A stretch of DNA of 64,000 nucleotides from Pseudomonas lundensis (GCF_001042985.1 NZ_JYKY01000012.1:62001-126000), one strand, 5' to 3'; positions 26,105-36,533 are shown, numbered from the stretch's first letter. Numbers and translations are program-made. Notes: generated from the sequence alone by a model not told the origin.

Positions 26105-26721
26105 GCCGCCAGGCGCAGGTTGTTAACGATCAGCGGGCGTGCCCACGCCAGATCGAAGTCCATGGCCCGCTGTTGCTCGATCAGCGTCATGGCATCGAAC
26201 GGTTCGGCGGGCTTGTCCAGCAAGTCCAGTTCGAACTCGGCAATCGGCAGGTGCAACGGACGCGGCGCGGGGGCCGGGCCCGGTTCAGGCAATGGATGAC
26301 CGGCCGCCATCACGAGTGGGCGCACCCAGTGGCTGTCGAAGTCTTGTTGATGCTGTTGGGCAAACAGCTCATCCGGCGGATAGGGCTTGGCAATGGGCGG
26401 CAGCAAATCCAGCTCGAATTCGGCGATCGGCAAGAACAGCGCTTCAGGCGGACGCAATTCGGTGTCTTTCACCTCGCAATGGCGCTGCGTCACGATGTGG
26501 CTCAGCAGGTCGCTACCACCGCGCGGCTCGACGTCTTCCTCCACCTCAAGCGGCTCGGTGTCGAGCACCACAAACTCGTCAGTGCCGGACTGCTCGACCA
26601 ATGCCTGGGCGTAGAAGTCCTTCCACAGGTGATTGACGCTGCCTGTGACTTGCGAATTGTGACGGCCAAAATCGCCAATGGGCGCGATAAAGCCTATCGA
26701 TGTGGAATGAATGTCTGACAT
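26101..26721 (-). CDS. Hypothetical protein with an internal duplication
   Basis: A 206-residue acidic protein containing two copies of a roughly 44-residue module: residues 95-138 (from LFLPIAEFELDLL to HWVRPLVM) and 156-199 (from LHLPIAEFELDLL to AWARPLIV). The copies share LPIAEFELDLL, a QQ pair, DFD and W.RPL, and are joined by a proline-rich linker. No signal peptide or membrane segment. No known family was recognised; the repeated acidic motif could be a short binding module. It is divergent from rsmJ and convergent with the DUF72 gene. Confidence 0.7.
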   Translation of the reverse strand: MSDIHSTSIGFIAPIGDFGRHNSQVTGSVNHLWKDFYAQALVEQSGTDEFVVLDTEPLEVEEDVEPRGGSDLLSHIVTQRHCEVKDTELRPPEALFLPIAEFELDLLPPIAKPYPPDELFAQQHQQDFDSHWVRPLVMAAGHPLPEPGPAPAPRPLHLPIAEFELDLLDKPAEPFDAMTLIEQQRAMDFDLAWARPLIVNNLRLAA

Positions 26722-26814
26722 AGCTCTCGGTCGACGCCCGGGTCTGGCAAAATGCCGGATATTTCATTTATCGGCAGCGTTTGCCGATCATTAAATTTTT
26801 GAGCGTGTTTTTAA

Positions 26815-27597
26815 ATGAGTGAGCAAACAGCGGGCTGTCGCATCATCGTCGAGGCACTGGACGAGGGGTCTCAAGCCTTGGCCGAGCAGTGGGCCGGGCG
26901 CCTTGGCTTGCCGATGGGCCAGGAGCAGGCCGAGTTCGCCCTGCAAGTGTCGGCCCAGGGTTTGCAGTTGCAGCAGTTGGGGCCGGATGCACCCGGCCCG
27001 GTGCGGGTTGATTTCGTGGAAGGCGGCGCGGCGCACCGACGCTTGTTTGGCGGCGGCACCGGGCAAATGATCGCCAAGGCGGTGGGCATCCAGCAGGGCG
27101 TGCGGCCGCGGGTGCTGGACGCCACGGCAGGGCTGGGCAAGGACGCGTTTGTCCTGGCCAGCCTTGGCTGCGAAATGAGCCTGATCGAGCGCCAGCCCTT
27201 GATTGGTGCCTTGCTCGAAGATGGCCTGGCGCGCGGGCTGAATGACCGTGAGGTGGCGCCGATTGTGTCGCGCATGACGCTGCTCAAAGGCAACTCCATT
27301 GAGGTGATGCGCAACTGGGAAGGCGAACCGCCGCAGGTGATTTACCTGGATCCCATGTTTCCGCATCGTGAGAAAACGGCATTGGTGAAGAAGGAAATGC
27401 GCCTGTTTCGCCCATTGGTGGGTGACGACAACGATGCGCCAGCCCTGCTGGAGGCCGCGTTGGCACTGGCCTCCCACCGTGTCGTGGTCAAGCGCCCGCG
27501 TAAGGCGCCCTGCATCGCAGGCCCCAAGCCGAGCCATGCGCTGGACGGCAAGTCGAGCCGTTACGATATTTACCCAAAGAAAGCCCTGAAGCCCTGA
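26815..27597 (+). CDS. rsmJ: 16S rRNA (guanine(1516)-N2)-methyltransferase
   Basis: RsmJ methylates G1516 of 16S rRNA. The 260-residue protein carries the motifs [30 protein letters not shown] (AdoMet motif I), [19 protein letters not shown] and [19 protein letters not shown] (catalytic NPPY-like loop in the form DPMFP), all typical of RsmJ. Its length matches the family. It starts 93 bases from the divergent unknown gene. Confidence 0.92.
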   Translation: MSEQTAGCRIIVEALDEGSQALAEQWAGRLGLPMGQEQAEFALQVSAQGLQLQQLGPDAPGPVRVDFVEGGAAHRRLFGGGTGQMIAKAVGIQQGVRPRVLDATAGLGKDAFVLASLGCEMSLIERQPLIGALLEDGLARGLNDREVAPIVSRMTLLKGNSIEVMRNWEGEPPQVIYLDPMFPHREKTALVKKEMRLFRPLVGDDNDAPALLEAALALASHRVVVKRPRKAPCIAGPKPSHALDGKSSRYDIYPKKALKP

Positions 27598-27639
27598 CGC
27601 CGCCAGCGCACTGCTGGCGAGAAGGCGTGCGTGAGGCGC

Positions 27640-28278
27640 TCAATCCGGGCGGTAAGCTCGCATAAACAGCGCCACCACGTCTTGCACGTGGGCTTCGGCT
27701 TCTTCTGGACTCAACGGGTCGCCGCAGCCATAGAGCACGCGAAAGTTCGGCGCGCCCTTGAGCAGGCAAAAAAAGTGCTCGGCCGCCTGATGGGTGTGGT
27801 TGAACTGCAACACGCCCAGTTGCTGGATGCGCTCCAACAGGCCTTCCATCTCCCGCACCACGCGGTGCGGTCCGGCCTCAAAGAAAATGTTCGACAGTTT
27901 TGGGTCCTGACTGCCCAGCGTCATCATCAAACGGTGCAGGTTCAGTGACGCCTGGCTGTTAATCAGCGTATGAAATCCCCGGCCGATGTTGAGCAGCACC
28001 TGCTCGACCGGCACACCCTCAGGCAATGAAAAGAACAGGTCCGGCAGTTGTTCGGAGCAGGTGGCCTTGATCGCGGCCGAGAACAGGTTTTCTTTGTCGG
28101 TGAAATGGCTGTAGACCGTCAATTTCGACACGCCGGCGTGGTTGGCGACCGCGTCCATGCTGGTGCTGGCAAATCCTTTGCTCAAAAAAAGACATTTGGC
28201 CGCCTCAAGGATCGCATGGCGTTTGGCCATGTCCTTGGGGCGTCCGGCGGCATTGGGCATTAAAGGATGATCAGACAT
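27640..28278 (-). CDS. TetR-family repressor of the adjacent RND pump (MexL-like)
   Basis: A 212-residue TetR-type repressor with helix-turn-helix at about 36-75 (STSMDAVANHAGVSKLTVYS) and a C-terminal ligand domain. It is divergent from the membrane fusion gene by 90 bases, the usual layout of a local pump repressor. Position and neighbours match mexL of P. aeruginosa (PA3678), which represses mexJK. The inducing compound is unknown. Confidence 0.8.
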   Translation of the reverse strand: MSDHPLMPNAAGRPKDMAKRHAILEAAKCLFLSKGFASTSMDAVANHAGVSKLTVYSHFTDKENLFSAAIKATCSEQLPDLFFSLPEGVPVEQVLLNIGRGFHTLINSQASLNLHRLMMTLGSQDPKLSNIFFEAGPHRVVREMEGLLERIQQLGVLQFNHTHQAAEHFFCLLKGAPNFRVLYGCGDPLSPEEAEAHVQDVVALFMRAYRPD

Positions 28279-28285
28279 TTCCGTT

Positions 28286-28368
28286 TATTACTGGACTGGT
28301 GAGTTTGGTATTAATAACATGCCGGCCAGTATAAATATTCCAAGCCCCATAAGCGAAAGGTCGTCTCC
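28286..28368 (+). promoter_or_regulatory. Divergent promoter/operator region of the RND pump
   Basis: A near inverted repeat, tattactggactgg (28286-28299) and ccggccagtata (28322-28333), flanks a possible promoter (ttggta 28305-28310, tataaa 28330-28335, 19-bp spacer). It is a candidate TetR operator shared by both divergent genes. Confidence 0.35.
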
Positions 28369-29469
28369 ATGTTGCGTCATGCCTTGCCCCGCGCTGTGCC
28401 TGTCTGTCTGGTGTTTTTGTTAGCTGCGTGCGGGCATGAGGAGCCTGTTCAGGTGAGCATCAGCCCCGCCATCGTGGTGCAACCTCAGCCTTCGGCAGTG
28501 GCCACCCAGAGTTATCCCGGCGAAGTCCGTGCCCGCTTTGACCCGCAATTGGCCTTTCGTATTGGCGGCAAGGTCACTAAACGGTGGGTGGATGAAGGCG
28601 AGCGGGTCAAGGCCAATCAGTCGCTGGCCGAACTGGACCCCCAAGACGTTCGCCTGCAACTGGAAGCCACCCGCGCTCAGGTGGCGGCCGCGCAGGCCAA
28701 TCTGAGCCTGGTGCGTTCGGAGCGCGACCGCTACAAAACCCTCTTGGAGCGGCAGATGGTCAGCCGCTCGCAGTTCGATAACGCAGAAAACCTCTACCGT
28801 GCGGGCGAAGCCAAGCTGCAGCAGCTTAAGGCTGAACAGGATGTGGCCAGCAATCAGGCCAGCTACGCCGTGCTACGCGCCCCGCAAGACGGCGTGATTG
28901 CCCAGCGCCAGGTGGAAGTCGGGCAAGTCGTGTCGGCCGGTCAGACCGTTTTTTCGTTGGCTGCCGACGGAGAGCGTGACGTGTTGATCAGCCTGCCTGA
29001 GCAGGCGTTCGGCCGTTTCAAGATCGGGCTGCCGGTGTCGGTTGAGCTGTGGTCACAACCCGGTCAGCGTTTCAGCGGGCGGATTCGCGAACTCTCACCC
29101 TCGGCTGACCCCAAATCCCGCACCTTTGCCGCGCGCATCGCCTTCACGGCGGGCGAAGTGCCTGCCGAGCTGGGCCAGAGTGCGCGGGTGTTCATTGCGC
29201 AGGAGGGGGGGAATGCGTTGTCCGTGCCGCTGTCAGCCTTGAGTGCGGAAAACGGCGCGACGTACGTCTGGCGTGTGGGTCAGGGCAACAAGTTGCAGCA
29301 GGTGGCGGTACGGGTCGGCCCGTATGGCCAGAGCAGTGTGCCGGTGCTGGAAGGGCTGACGCCCGCCGATTGGGTGGTGGCGGCTGGCGTGCATGTGCTG
29401 CACGACGGGCAAGAGATCCGGCCGATTGATCGCTCCAACCGAACGATCAATACCGCGGCGAAGGAGTAA
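28369..29469 (+). CDS. mexJ: RND efflux membrane fusion lipoprotein (MexJ-like)
   Basis: A 366-residue periplasmic adaptor linking the inner-membrane pump to an outer-membrane channel. It has a lipoprotein signal (LLAACG), a biotinyl-lipoyl domain (RIGGKVTKRWVDEGERVKANQ), a coiled-coil hairpin (about 100-160) and beta-barrel segments (PQDGVIAQRQVEVGQVVSAG). The pump gene starts five bases after its stop. The symbol is given by synteny with P. aeruginosa mexJK and could differ in this species. Confidence 0.8.
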   Translation: MLRHALPRAVPVCLVFLLAACGHEEPVQVSISPAIVVQPQPSAVATQSYPGEVRARFDPQLAFRIGGKVTKRWVDEGERVKANQSLAELDPQDVRLQLEATRAQVAAAQANLSLVRSERDRYKTLLERQMVSRSQFDNAENLYRAGEAKLQQLKAEQDVASNQASYAVLRAPQDGVIAQRQVEVGQVVSAGQTVFSLAADGERDVLISLPEQAFGRFKIGLPVSVELWSQPGQRFSGRIRELSPSADPKSRTFAARIAFTAGEVPAELGQSARVFIAQEGGNALSVPLSALSAENGATYVWRVGQGNKLQQVAVRVGPYGQSSVPVLEGLTPADWVVAAGVHVLHDGQEIRPIDRSNRTINTAAKE

Positions 29470-29474
29470 TACCC

Positions 29475-32400
29475 ATGGGCTTTAACCTGTCTGCGTGGGC
29501 ATTGCGCAATCGCCAGATCGTGCTGTTTTTAATGTTACTGCTGGCCATCGTTGGCGGGCTTTCCTACACCAAATTAGGCCAGAGCGAAGACCCGCCATTC
29601 ACCTTCAAGGCCATGGTCATTCGTACGCTGTGGCCAGGTGCCACGGCAGAAGAAGTGTCACGTCAGGTCACTGAGCGGATCGAAAAGAAGCTGATGGAAA
29701 CCGGGGAGTACGAGCGGATCGTGTCGTTCTCGCGCCCCGGTGAGTCGCAAGTGACGTTCATGGCCCGGGACTCCATGCACTCCAACCAAATCCCCGAGCT
29801 GTGGTATCAGGTCCGCAAAAAGATCAGCGACATTCATCACAGTTTGCCGCCGGGGATTCAGGGGCCTTTTTTCAACGACGAATTCGGCACCACATTCGGC
29901 AATATCTACAGCCTGAGTGGCGAAGGGTACGACTACGCGGTGCTCAAGGACTACGCCGACCGCATCCAGATCCAGCTGCAACGGGTCAACGATGTGGGCA
30001 AGGTCGAATTACTTGGCTTGCAGGACGAAAAAATCTGGATCGAACTCTCCAACCTCAAGCTGGCCACCCTGGGGCTGCCGCTGGAGGCGGTACAAAAAGC
30101 ACTCGAAGAACAAAATGCTGTCTCGACCGCCGGTTTTTTTGAGACACCGACCGAGCGTGTGCAACTGCGGGTCAGCGGTAATTTCAAAACGGTAGAAGAG
30201 ATCGAGCGTTTCCCCATACGCGTGGGCGAACGCACCTTGCGCATCGAGGACGTGGCGGATGTACGCCGCGGGTTCAATGATCCACCCGCGCCGCGCATGC
30301 GCTTCATGGGGCAGGACGCGATTGGTCTGGCCGTGGCGATGAAAGACGGCGGCGACATTCTGGTGCTGGGCAAGGCGCTGGAGACCGAATTTTCCCGCCT
30401 CCAGAAAAACCTGCCCGCCGGCCTGCAATTGAGCAAAGTCTCGGATCAGCCGGCAGCGGTGAGCACCAGCGTCGGTGAATTCGTGCAGGTGCTGATCGAG
30501 GCGCTGGTGATTGTGTTGCTGGTGAGTTTTTTCTCGCTGGGCGTGCGCACCGGCATGGTGGTGGCGCTGGCCATTCCGCTGGTGCTGGCCATGACGTTTG
30601 CCACCATGCATTACTTCGGCATTGGCTTGCACAAGATCTCGCTGGGGGCTCTGGTACTGGCGCTGGGTTTGCTGGTGGACGACGCCATCATCGCAGTGGA
30701 AATGATGGCCATCAAAATGGAGCAAGGTTACGACCGGTTCAAGGCGGCGAGCTTTGCCTGGACCAGCACGGCCTTCCCGATGCTCACCGGCACGCTGATT
30801 ACAGCGGCAGGCTTTCTGCCGATTGCCATGGCGCAGTCCAGCACCGGGGAATACACGCGTTCGATTTTTCAGGTGGTGACCATTGCGTTGCTGGCGTCGT
30901 GGATCGCGGCCGTGGTGTTCGTGCCCTACCTGGGCGCGTTGTTGCTCCCGGATCTGGCGAAGCGCCATGCCGCCCGACATGGCACGGGCGAGGGCGCTCC
31001 CGACCCGTACGGGACACCGTTTTACCAGCGGATCCGGCGCCTGGTGGAGTGGTGCGTGCGCCGCCGCAAAACCGTGATTGCCCTGACCGTGTTGCTGTTC
31101 ATCGGCTCGGTGGTGCTGTTCAAGTTTGTGCCGCAGCAGTTCTTCCCGGCCTCCAGCCGTCTGGAGCTGATGGTGGACCTGAAACTGGCCGAAGGCGCGT
31201 CGCTGAGCAACACCACCGAACAGGTGCAGCGCCTCGAAGCCTTGCTCAAAGACCATCCCGGCATCGTCAATTACGTGGCTTACGCGGGTACTGGCTCACC
31301 GCGCTATTACTTGCCGCTGGATCAGCAATTGCCCGCGGCCAGCTTTGCTCAATTTGTGGTACTGGCAAAGACCATCGAAGACCGCGAGCGCTTGCGCACC
31401 TGGCTGATCGATACGCTCAACGAGCAGTTCCCGACCGTGCGCTCGCGGGTCACCCGTCTGGAAAACGGGCCGCCCGTGGGTTACCCGGTGCAGTTTCGCG
31501 TGACCGGTGAGCACATTGAAGAGGTGCGGGCGCTGGCGCGTAAAGTGGCGGCCAAGGTGCGTGAAAACCCGCATGTGGTGAACGTGCACCTGGACTGGGA
31601 AGAGCCGAGCAAGGTCGTGTACCTGAACGTCGATCAGGACCGCGCACGGGCCTTGGGTGTCAGCACTGCCCACCTGTCGCGGTTTTTGCAAAGCACGCTG
31701 TTGGGCTCGACGGTCAGCCAGTACCGCGAAGACAACGAGTTGATTGAAATCCTGTTGCGCGGCACGCCCCATGAGCGCACCGAACTTGCGTTGCTGCCGA
31801 GTCTGGCGGTGCCCACCGATAACGGCCAGAGCGTCGCCTTGTCGCAGATTGCAACGCTGGAATATGGCTTCGAGGAAGGCATCATCTGGCACCGCAACCG
31901 TCTGCCCAACGTCACCGTGCGCGCCGATATTTATGGCAAGGAACAACCGGCGACCCTGGTGCAGCAGATTCTGCCCACCCTTGAACCGGTGCGGGCTCAA
32001 TTGCCAGACGGTTACTTGCTGGACGTGGGCGGCACAGTGGAGGACTCCACACGCGGCCAGAACTCGGTGAAGGCCGGGGTGCCCCTGTTTATCGTGGTGG
32101 TGCTGACCTTGCTGATGGTGCAGCTGCGCAGTTTTTCGCGCATGGCGATGGTGTTCCTGACCGCGCCGCTGGGCCTGATCGGTGTGACGCTGTTCCTGCT
32201 GGTGTTCAATCAGCCGTTCGGGTTCGTGGCGATGCTGGGGACGATTGCGCTCTCGGGGATGATCATGCGCAACTCGGTGATCCTGGTGGACCAGATCGAG
32301 CAGGACAAAGCGGCGGGGCTGGATACCTGGCAGGCGATTATCGAGGCGACGGTACGGCGGTTCCGGCCGATTGTGCTGACCGCGCTGGCGGCGGTGCTGG

Positions 32401-32540
32401 CGATGATTCCGCTGTCACGCAGTGTGTTCTTCGGCCCGATGGCCGTGGCGATCATGGGCGGCCTGATCGTGGCGACTGCGCTGACATTGCTGTTTTTGCC
32501 CGCCCTGTATGCGGCGTGGTTCCGGGTGAAGAAAGGCTGA
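29475..32540 (+). CDS. mexK: RND efflux transporter (MexK-like)
   Basis: A 1021-residue HAE1-type proton-driven pump with twelve expected membrane helices. TM1 is near residue 12-30, the large periplasmic loop carries pore domains, and TM4 holds the proton-relay pair in LGLLVDDAIIAVEMM. The second half repeats the layout (SGMIMRNSVILVDQIEQ, VLTALAAVLAMIPLS). No outer-membrane channel gene follows, so it probably uses a shared OprM/OpmH-type channel, as known for MexJK. A 13-bp hairpin follows. Confidence 0.85.
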   Translation: MGFNLSAWALRNRQIVLFLMLLLAIVGGLSYTKLGQSEDPPFTFKAMVIRTLWPGATAEEVSRQVTERIEKKLMETGEYERIVSFSRPGESQVTFMARDSMHSNQIPELWYQVRKKISDIHHSLPPGIQGPFFNDEFGTTFGNIYSLSGEGYDYAVLKDYADRIQIQLQRVNDVGKVELLGLQDEKIWIELSNLKLATLGLPLEAVQKALEEQNAVSTAGFFETPTERVQLRVSGNFKTVEEIERFPIRVGERTLRIEDVADVRRGFNDPPAPRMRFMGQDAIGLAVAMKDGGDILVLGKALETEFSRLQKNLPAGLQLSKVSDQPAAVSTSVGEFVQVLIEALVIVLLVSFFSLGVRTGMVVALAIPLVLAMTFATMHYFGIGLHKISLGALVLALGLLVDDAIIAVEMMAIKMEQGYDRFKAASFAWTSTAFPMLTGTLITAAGFLPIAMAQSSTGEYTRSIFQVVTIALLASWIAAVVFVPYLGALLLPDLAKRHAARHGTGEGAPDPYGTPFYQRIRRLVEWCVRRRKTVIALTVLLFIGSVVLFKFVPQQFFPASSRLELMVDLKLAEGASLSNTTEQVQRLEALLKDHPGIVNYVAYAGTGSPRYYLPLDQQLPAASFAQFVVLAKTIEDRERLRTWLIDTLNEQFPTVRSRVTRLENGPPVGYPVQFRVTGEHIEEVRALARKVAAKVRENPHVVNVHLDWEEPSKVVYLNVDQDRARALGVSTAHLSRFLQSTLLGSTVSQYREDNELIEILLRGTPHERTELALLPSLAVPTDNGQSVALSQIATLEYGFEEGIIWHRNRLPNVTVRADIYGKEQPATLVQQILPTLEPVRAQLPDGYLLDVGGTVEDSTRGQNSVKAGVPLFIVVVLTLLMVQLRSFSRMAMVFLTAPLGLIGVTLFLLVFNQPFGFVAMLGTIALSGMIMRNSVILVDQIEQDKAAGLDTWQAIIEATVRRFRPIVLTALAAVLAMIPLSRSVFFGPMAVAIMGGLIVATALTLLFLPALYAAWFRVKKG

Positions 32541-32554
32541 CCCGCCTGGCTGTA

Positions 32555-32585
32555 CAAGCCCTGCCGTCAGGTACGGCAGGGCTTG
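32555..32585. terminator. Hairpin between mexK-like gene and convergent lipoprotein gene
   Basis: A perfect 13-bp stem (caagccctgccgt / acggcagggcttg) with a five-base loop. No T-run, but its place between convergent genes suggests a bidirectional terminator. Confidence 0.55.
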
Positions 32586-32596
32586 GCGCGGGTTGA

Positions 32597-32998
32597 TCAG
32601 TGTGCCACTTGATCGACGCGCAGACGCAGCGGCTGCAGCGTTTTGGCGTTGAGATCCACGCTGTTGCGTTCAGTGTTGATGAACAGCAGTTGGCCGTTGT
32701 CTTCAATGCGAGCGCTGATGGCATAAGTATGGCCGGGTTTGACGCTCGCCGGGTCATAGCGCAAGTGAAACGGCAGCGGGACCTGGCCTTTGACCGGGCC
32801 GCTTTGTTTGGCCAGCGTGACTGCCGGCGCGTCGGCCAGCGACACGTCCTGCAAGCTCACTTCCAGTGTGGCGGTGGGCGGCAGGGCGATGCGTTGCAGG
32901 TAGAACACTTCGCCGTCGAGGGTGGCCTGAGGTGTGGAGTTCATGGAGCTGCAGGCTCCGAGCAGGGCCGTGAGGCTGAGGATCAGGATTTTTTTCAT
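32597..32998 (-). CDS. YbaY/YscW-type lipoprotein
   Basis: A 133-residue lipoprotein (lipobox LLGAC, Cys16) with a beta-sandwich domain of the YbaY/YscW family: GEVFYLQRIALPPTATLEVS, PLPFHLRYDPASVKPGHTY and ISARIEDNGQLLFINTE. The family includes outer-membrane pilotin-like proteins; the actual role here is unknown. It lies alone between the RND pump and plsB. Confidence 0.8.
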   Translation of the reverse strand: MKKILILSLTALLGACSSMNSTPQATLDGEVFYLQRIALPPTATLEVSLQDVSLADAPAVTLAKQSGPVKGQVPLPFHLRYDPASVKPGHTYAISARIEDNGQLLFINTERNSVDLNAKTLQPLRLRVDQVAH

Positions 32999-33091
32999 AA
33001 AGAGGCTTCCCTTCAGTAAGCATCAAGACGATGCGGTGAATAGGGCAAGCCTGTGTGACGCGCAGGGCATCAGCACAGGCTTAACCGCGTT

Positions 33092-35605
33092 TTACAGGTG
33101 TTTCTCAAGCGAGAGCGGCGGATGCTCCTGCTCATCGGCGTCTTCGGCCCGGTGCAGCGCCACTTGGCGGATCGACAGGCGAATCTCGGCAGGCAGTACG
33201 CGTTTGGCGGCGCCTTCGGCCAGCTCCCCGAGCAACGCGTGATAGCTCAACTTGCCATTGGCATCGCGTCGCAACACGTCTTCTTCCAGCAAGGTCTGGA
33301 TAAAGTGACGGAACAGGCTCTTGTCGAAAAACTCCGGGGCGTTCAGGCCGTGCAGGATCGACAGGCGCTGAGCCATCATCGTGCACAGGTCTTCCAGCTC
33401 CTCGGCGCTGAGGGTGTTTTGGCCGCTGTTAAGCAGCAGCGAAATGGCCATGTAAAAACGTTGCAGGGTTTGCGCGATGCTTTTGGACAGCAGCGTCAGC
33501 AACACAAAGTGCCGCGAACTGGGCGCCGGGCGCAGGTACACGTCATTCTCGAAGCGCAACAGACCTTGCTCGACAAAGGCCTCAAGCCATTGATCGACCA
33601 CGCCGTCCAGCTCGTCCAGCGACCAGCGGATAAACAGCTCCGATTGCAGGTACGGGTACAGGGCGCGGGTGTAGCGCAGGATCTGTTCGCGGGTCATACG
33701 CGACGCGCTCTGGAAGAAACTGGCCAGCAACGACGGCAAGGCAAAGATGTGCAAGACGTTGTTGCGGTAGTAGGTCATCAGGACGGCATTTTGCTCATCC
33801 AGGTACAGGATCTTGCCCAAGGCATCACTTTGTTCGGACAGCAGGTCCATGTCCTTCACGTGTTCAATCAGCGCCCGTCCGTCGCCTTCGGGCAAGGTGG
33901 TGTGCGGCGAATACGGCACGCGACGCAGCAACGCGAGGTACAGGTCCAGCACCCGCGCCATGGCGCGATCGTCCAGCGCCAGCTTGCTGGTGGAGAGCAA
34001 CGCCAGTGCCACCAGATTGACCGGGTTGATCGCGGCCGCTTCATTCAGGTGCTGCGCCACTTTCTCACCCAGACGATGGGTCGTGGCGTTCAACCATTCA
34101 GGACGATACGTCGGCCCCAATGCTTGCTGGCGCCAGTCCGGCTGCTCGTGGTCGAGAAACTCGGCCAGTTTGATCGGCTCGCCAAAGTTGACGGCCACTT
34201 GGCCAAAACGCTGCTTGAGGGCACCGATGACTTTGAAAATGTCGAAGATTGACTCTTTCTTCTTGCTCGCCCCGCGCAGTTCGCCCAGGTAAGTACGGCC
34301 TTCAAGCACACGCTCGTAACCGATGTACACCGGCACGAATACGATGGGCATGCGCGACGAGCGCAGGAAGCTGCGCAGGGTGATGGCCAGCATGCCGGTC
34401 TTGGGTTGCAGCATGCGTCCGGTGCGCGAGCGCCCGCCTTCGACGAAGTACTCCACCGGGAAGCCCTTGGTGAACAAGGTGTGCAGGTATTCGTTGAACA
34501 CCGAGGTGTACAGCGGGTTGCCCTTGAACGTGCGACGCATGAAGAACGCGCCGCCCCGGCGCAACAGGCTGCCGATGACCGGCATGTTGAGGTTGATCCC
34601 GGCCGCGATGTGCGGCGGGGTCAGGCCGTTGCGAAACAGCAGGTAGGACAGCAGCAAATAGTCGATATGGCTGCGGTGACAGGGTACGTAGATGATCTCG
34701 TGACCTTGCGCGACGTCTTGCACGCCTTCGATGTGGTTGACCTTGATCCCGTCGTAAATCTTGTTCCAGAACCAGCTCAGCACCACTTCCAGAAAGCGGA
34801 TCGCGGTGTAGGTGTAGTCGGAGGCAATTTCGTTGGCGTAACGCAGCGCCTGGGCCTTGGCTTTGTCGGCCGAAATGTTTTCGCGCTGGGCTTCTTCGAG
34901 GATCGCCTGACGCACGGCCGGTTCGTTGATCAGGCCTTTGACCAGGTTGCGTCGGTGCGACAGGTCGGGGCCGATCACGGCGGTTTTCAGGTTGCGAAAG
35001 TGAACCCGCAGGATGCGCTGGGCCATGCGCACGGTGCGTTCGTGACCTTTGTTGTGGTCGACCAGCTCGCGCAAGTGAATGGGCGCAGAAAACTGCACGC
35101 GGGTCTTGCGCCCCAGAATCAGGATGCGCAGTAAACGGCGCAGACGCCCGGTAACGGCCCAGCTGTCGGCAAACAAGAGTTTCCAGGGGCTCGATTCGCT
35201 GTCCGGGGATTGGCCCCAGAACACGCTGACCGGGATGATTTGCGCGTCTTCGCCGGGGTGCTGTGTCAGGCTGTCCACTAGCCGGGTCAGGGTGGGCGGA
35301 GCGCCGCGCTTGTCCTGACGGCCCAACCAGTCGGGCTCGGGCGTCAGGTAGAAGAACGCGGCAGGCTCGACCATCTGCCCGACGGCCACCGGCAGCACCG
35401 GGCGCGGCAGGCCGGCCTTGGTGCACTCGGCGTCGACCACGGCCAGTTCGGTAACGGAGGGCGTTTGCAGGACGTAGAACACCGGCCGGCTGCGGTCCAG
35501 ATTCAGGGTGAAGGACGACTGATTAATGGTCTCCGAGCGTACCCACAGGTACAGCAAGCGACGCAGGGCGCCAAACACAAGACGGCGAAACGGGGAACGG
35601 GTCAT
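33092..35605 (-). CDS. plsB: Glycerol-3-phosphate 1-O-acyltransferase PlsB
   Basis: This membrane-associated enzyme makes the first step of phospholipid synthesis, acylating glycerol-3-phosphate with acyl-CoA or acyl-ACP. At 837 residues it is slightly longer than E. coli PlsB. The acyltransferase motifs are visible: [14 protein letters not shown] (catalytic HX4D), [26 protein letters not shown] and [13 protein letters not shown]. It is transcribed alone. Confidence 0.95.
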   Translation of the reverse strand: MTRSPFRRLVFGALRRLLYLWVRSETINQSSFTLNLDRSRPVFYVLQTPSVTELAVVDAECTKAGLPRPVLPVAVGQMVEPAAFFYLTPEPDWLGRQDKRGAPPTLTRLVDSLTQHPGEDAQIIPVSVFWGQSPDSESSPWKLLFADSWAVTGRLRRLLRILILGRKTRVQFSAPIHLRELVDHNKGHERTVRMAQRILRVHFRNLKTAVIGPDLSHRRNLVKGLINEPAVRQAILEEAQRENISADKAKAQALRYANEIASDYTYTAIRFLEVVLSWFWNKIYDGIKVNHIEGVQDVAQGHEIIYVPCHRSHIDYLLLSYLLFRNGLTPPHIAAGINLNMPVIGSLLRRGGAFFMRRTFKGNPLYTSVFNEYLHTLFTKGFPVEYFVEGGRSRTGRMLQPKTGMLAITLRSFLRSSRMPIVFVPVYIGYERVLEGRTYLGELRGASKKKESIFDIFKVIGALKQRFGQVAVNFGEPIKLAEFLDHEQPDWRQQALGPTYRPEWLNATTHRLGEKVAQHLNEAAAINPVNLVALALLSTSKLALDDRAMARVLDLYLALLRRVPYSPHTTLPEGDGRALIEHVKDMDLLSEQSDALGKILYLDEQNAVLMTYYRNNVLHIFALPSLLASFFQSASRMTREQILRYTRALYPYLQSELFIRWSLDELDGVVDQWLEAFVEQGLLRFENDVYLRPAPSSRHFVLLTLLSKSIAQTLQRFYMAISLLLNSGQNTLSAEELEDLCTMMAQRLSILHGLNAPEFFDKSLFRHFIQTLLEEDVLRRDANGKLSYHALLGELAEGAAKRVLPAEIRLSIRQVALHRAEDADEQEHPPLSLEKHL

Positions 35606-35703
35606 ACGGCTTCTGCATGAGTGGATTAAAGCGAGTGATTACTCGGTCGCGTAGTGTGCCGTATCTCTGGAAAATCGGCAAAAAAGCAGCGAACTAATAT
35701 TGA

Positions 35704-35731
35704 TTGAGTGTTTTTCTCGCTGACTTATACT
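35704..35731 (+). promoter_or_regulatory. Promoter of the cold-shock gene
   Basis: TTGAGT (35704-35709) and TATACT (35726-35731) are 16 bp apart. Transcription from here would give a 5' leader of about 105 bases, as is common for cold-shock genes. Confidence 0.55.
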
Positions 35732-35843
35732 CGGTGCTCTTTCGCCATGAAGTGTAAGACTTTTCAGCAAACTATAAGTTCGAGCGAAAGTTCTCAACGG
35801 GCTGAATGAGCAAGCCCATTAAAAACAATAAGGGGATGCAAGT

Positions 35844-36053
35844 ATGACGACGCGGTTAACCGGCAATGTGAAATGGTTCAACGACGCCAAAGGCTATGGC
35901 TTCATTCAGTGCGACGGTGGCGCTGATGTGTTTGTGCACTACCGCGCCATTCGTGGCGAGGGCCATCGCTCGCTGGCTGAAGGGCAGCAGGTTGAATACA
36001 CCCAGGTCAAGGGTGACAAGGGGCTACAGGCCGAGGATGTGGTGGGCCTGTAA
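35844..36053 (+). CDS. Cold-shock domain protein
   Basis: A 69-residue single CSD protein that binds single-stranded RNA or DNA. RNP1 appears as KGYGFI ([18 protein letters not shown] with RNP2 VFVHY) and the N-terminus is [13 protein letters not shown]. It differs from major CspA copies in the 40-50 loop ([19 protein letters not shown]), so it is a divergent paralogue. The ATG is preceded by aagggga. A long leader and its own promoter are present. Confidence 0.9.
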   Translation: MTTRLTGNVKWFNDAKGYGFIQCDGGADVFVHYRAIRGEGHRSLAEGQQVEYTQVKGDKGLQAEDVVGL

Positions 36054-36152
36054 TCGCCCCGTGTAGCCGCTGCTTCAGGCCGGGTTCCAGGCCGCAGGAC
36101 TTGCCCCGCTGGCCTGTCCCGGCCTGCAGCAGCCGCTACGCGTTTGAGTGTT

Positions 36153-36533
36153 TCAGGAACCGGTTTTCCAGGTGATTTCTTCTTCACCGTCTGCGCTGAT
36201 GCGAACCCAGCGGTCAGCGTCTGCTTCGCCCTGTTCTTCTGCCCAACTGCCCGGCGCGCACCGCACTTCGATGTTCAGTGCCGCAAACGCGGCCTTGGCG
36301 CAGGCGATGTCGTCTTCCCATGGCGTTTGGTCACTGTCCAGATACAGACTGTTCCATTTGCCGACGGCTTTGGGAATCCATGTCACAGGCACGTTGCCCG
36401 CCGTGCATTGGTACGTAACGCCTTTCTTCTTCCATTCCGAGCATTCGCCCAGAACGTCTGACAGCCAAGCTTCGACGTCTTTGTAAGTAACGTCGGAATC
36501 TTTCAGGTAAATCTCGATATCGGGCTGGCGCAT
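36153..36533 (-). CDS. Conserved hypothetical protein
   Basis: A 126-residue soluble protein without signal peptide. It is rich in Trp and acidic residues (DIEIYLKDSDVTYKDVEAWL, WEDDIACAKAAFAALNIEVR). The ATG at 36533 was chosen over an in-frame gtg four codons upstream because gagga lies six bases before it. No family was recognised. It is separate from the rlmA-dapE pair by about 80 bases. Confidence 0.6.
   Translation of the reverse strand: MRQPDIEIYLKDSDVTYKDVEAWLSDVLGECSEWKKKGVTYQCTAGNVPVTWIPKAVGKWNSLYLDSDQTPWEDDIACAKAAFAALNIEVRCAPGSWAEEQGEADADRWVRISADGEEEITWKTGS

Noticed and set aside
34302..35426. A 374-codon minus-strand frame within plsB in another frame
   Set aside because: Pro/Arg-rich shadow of plsB.
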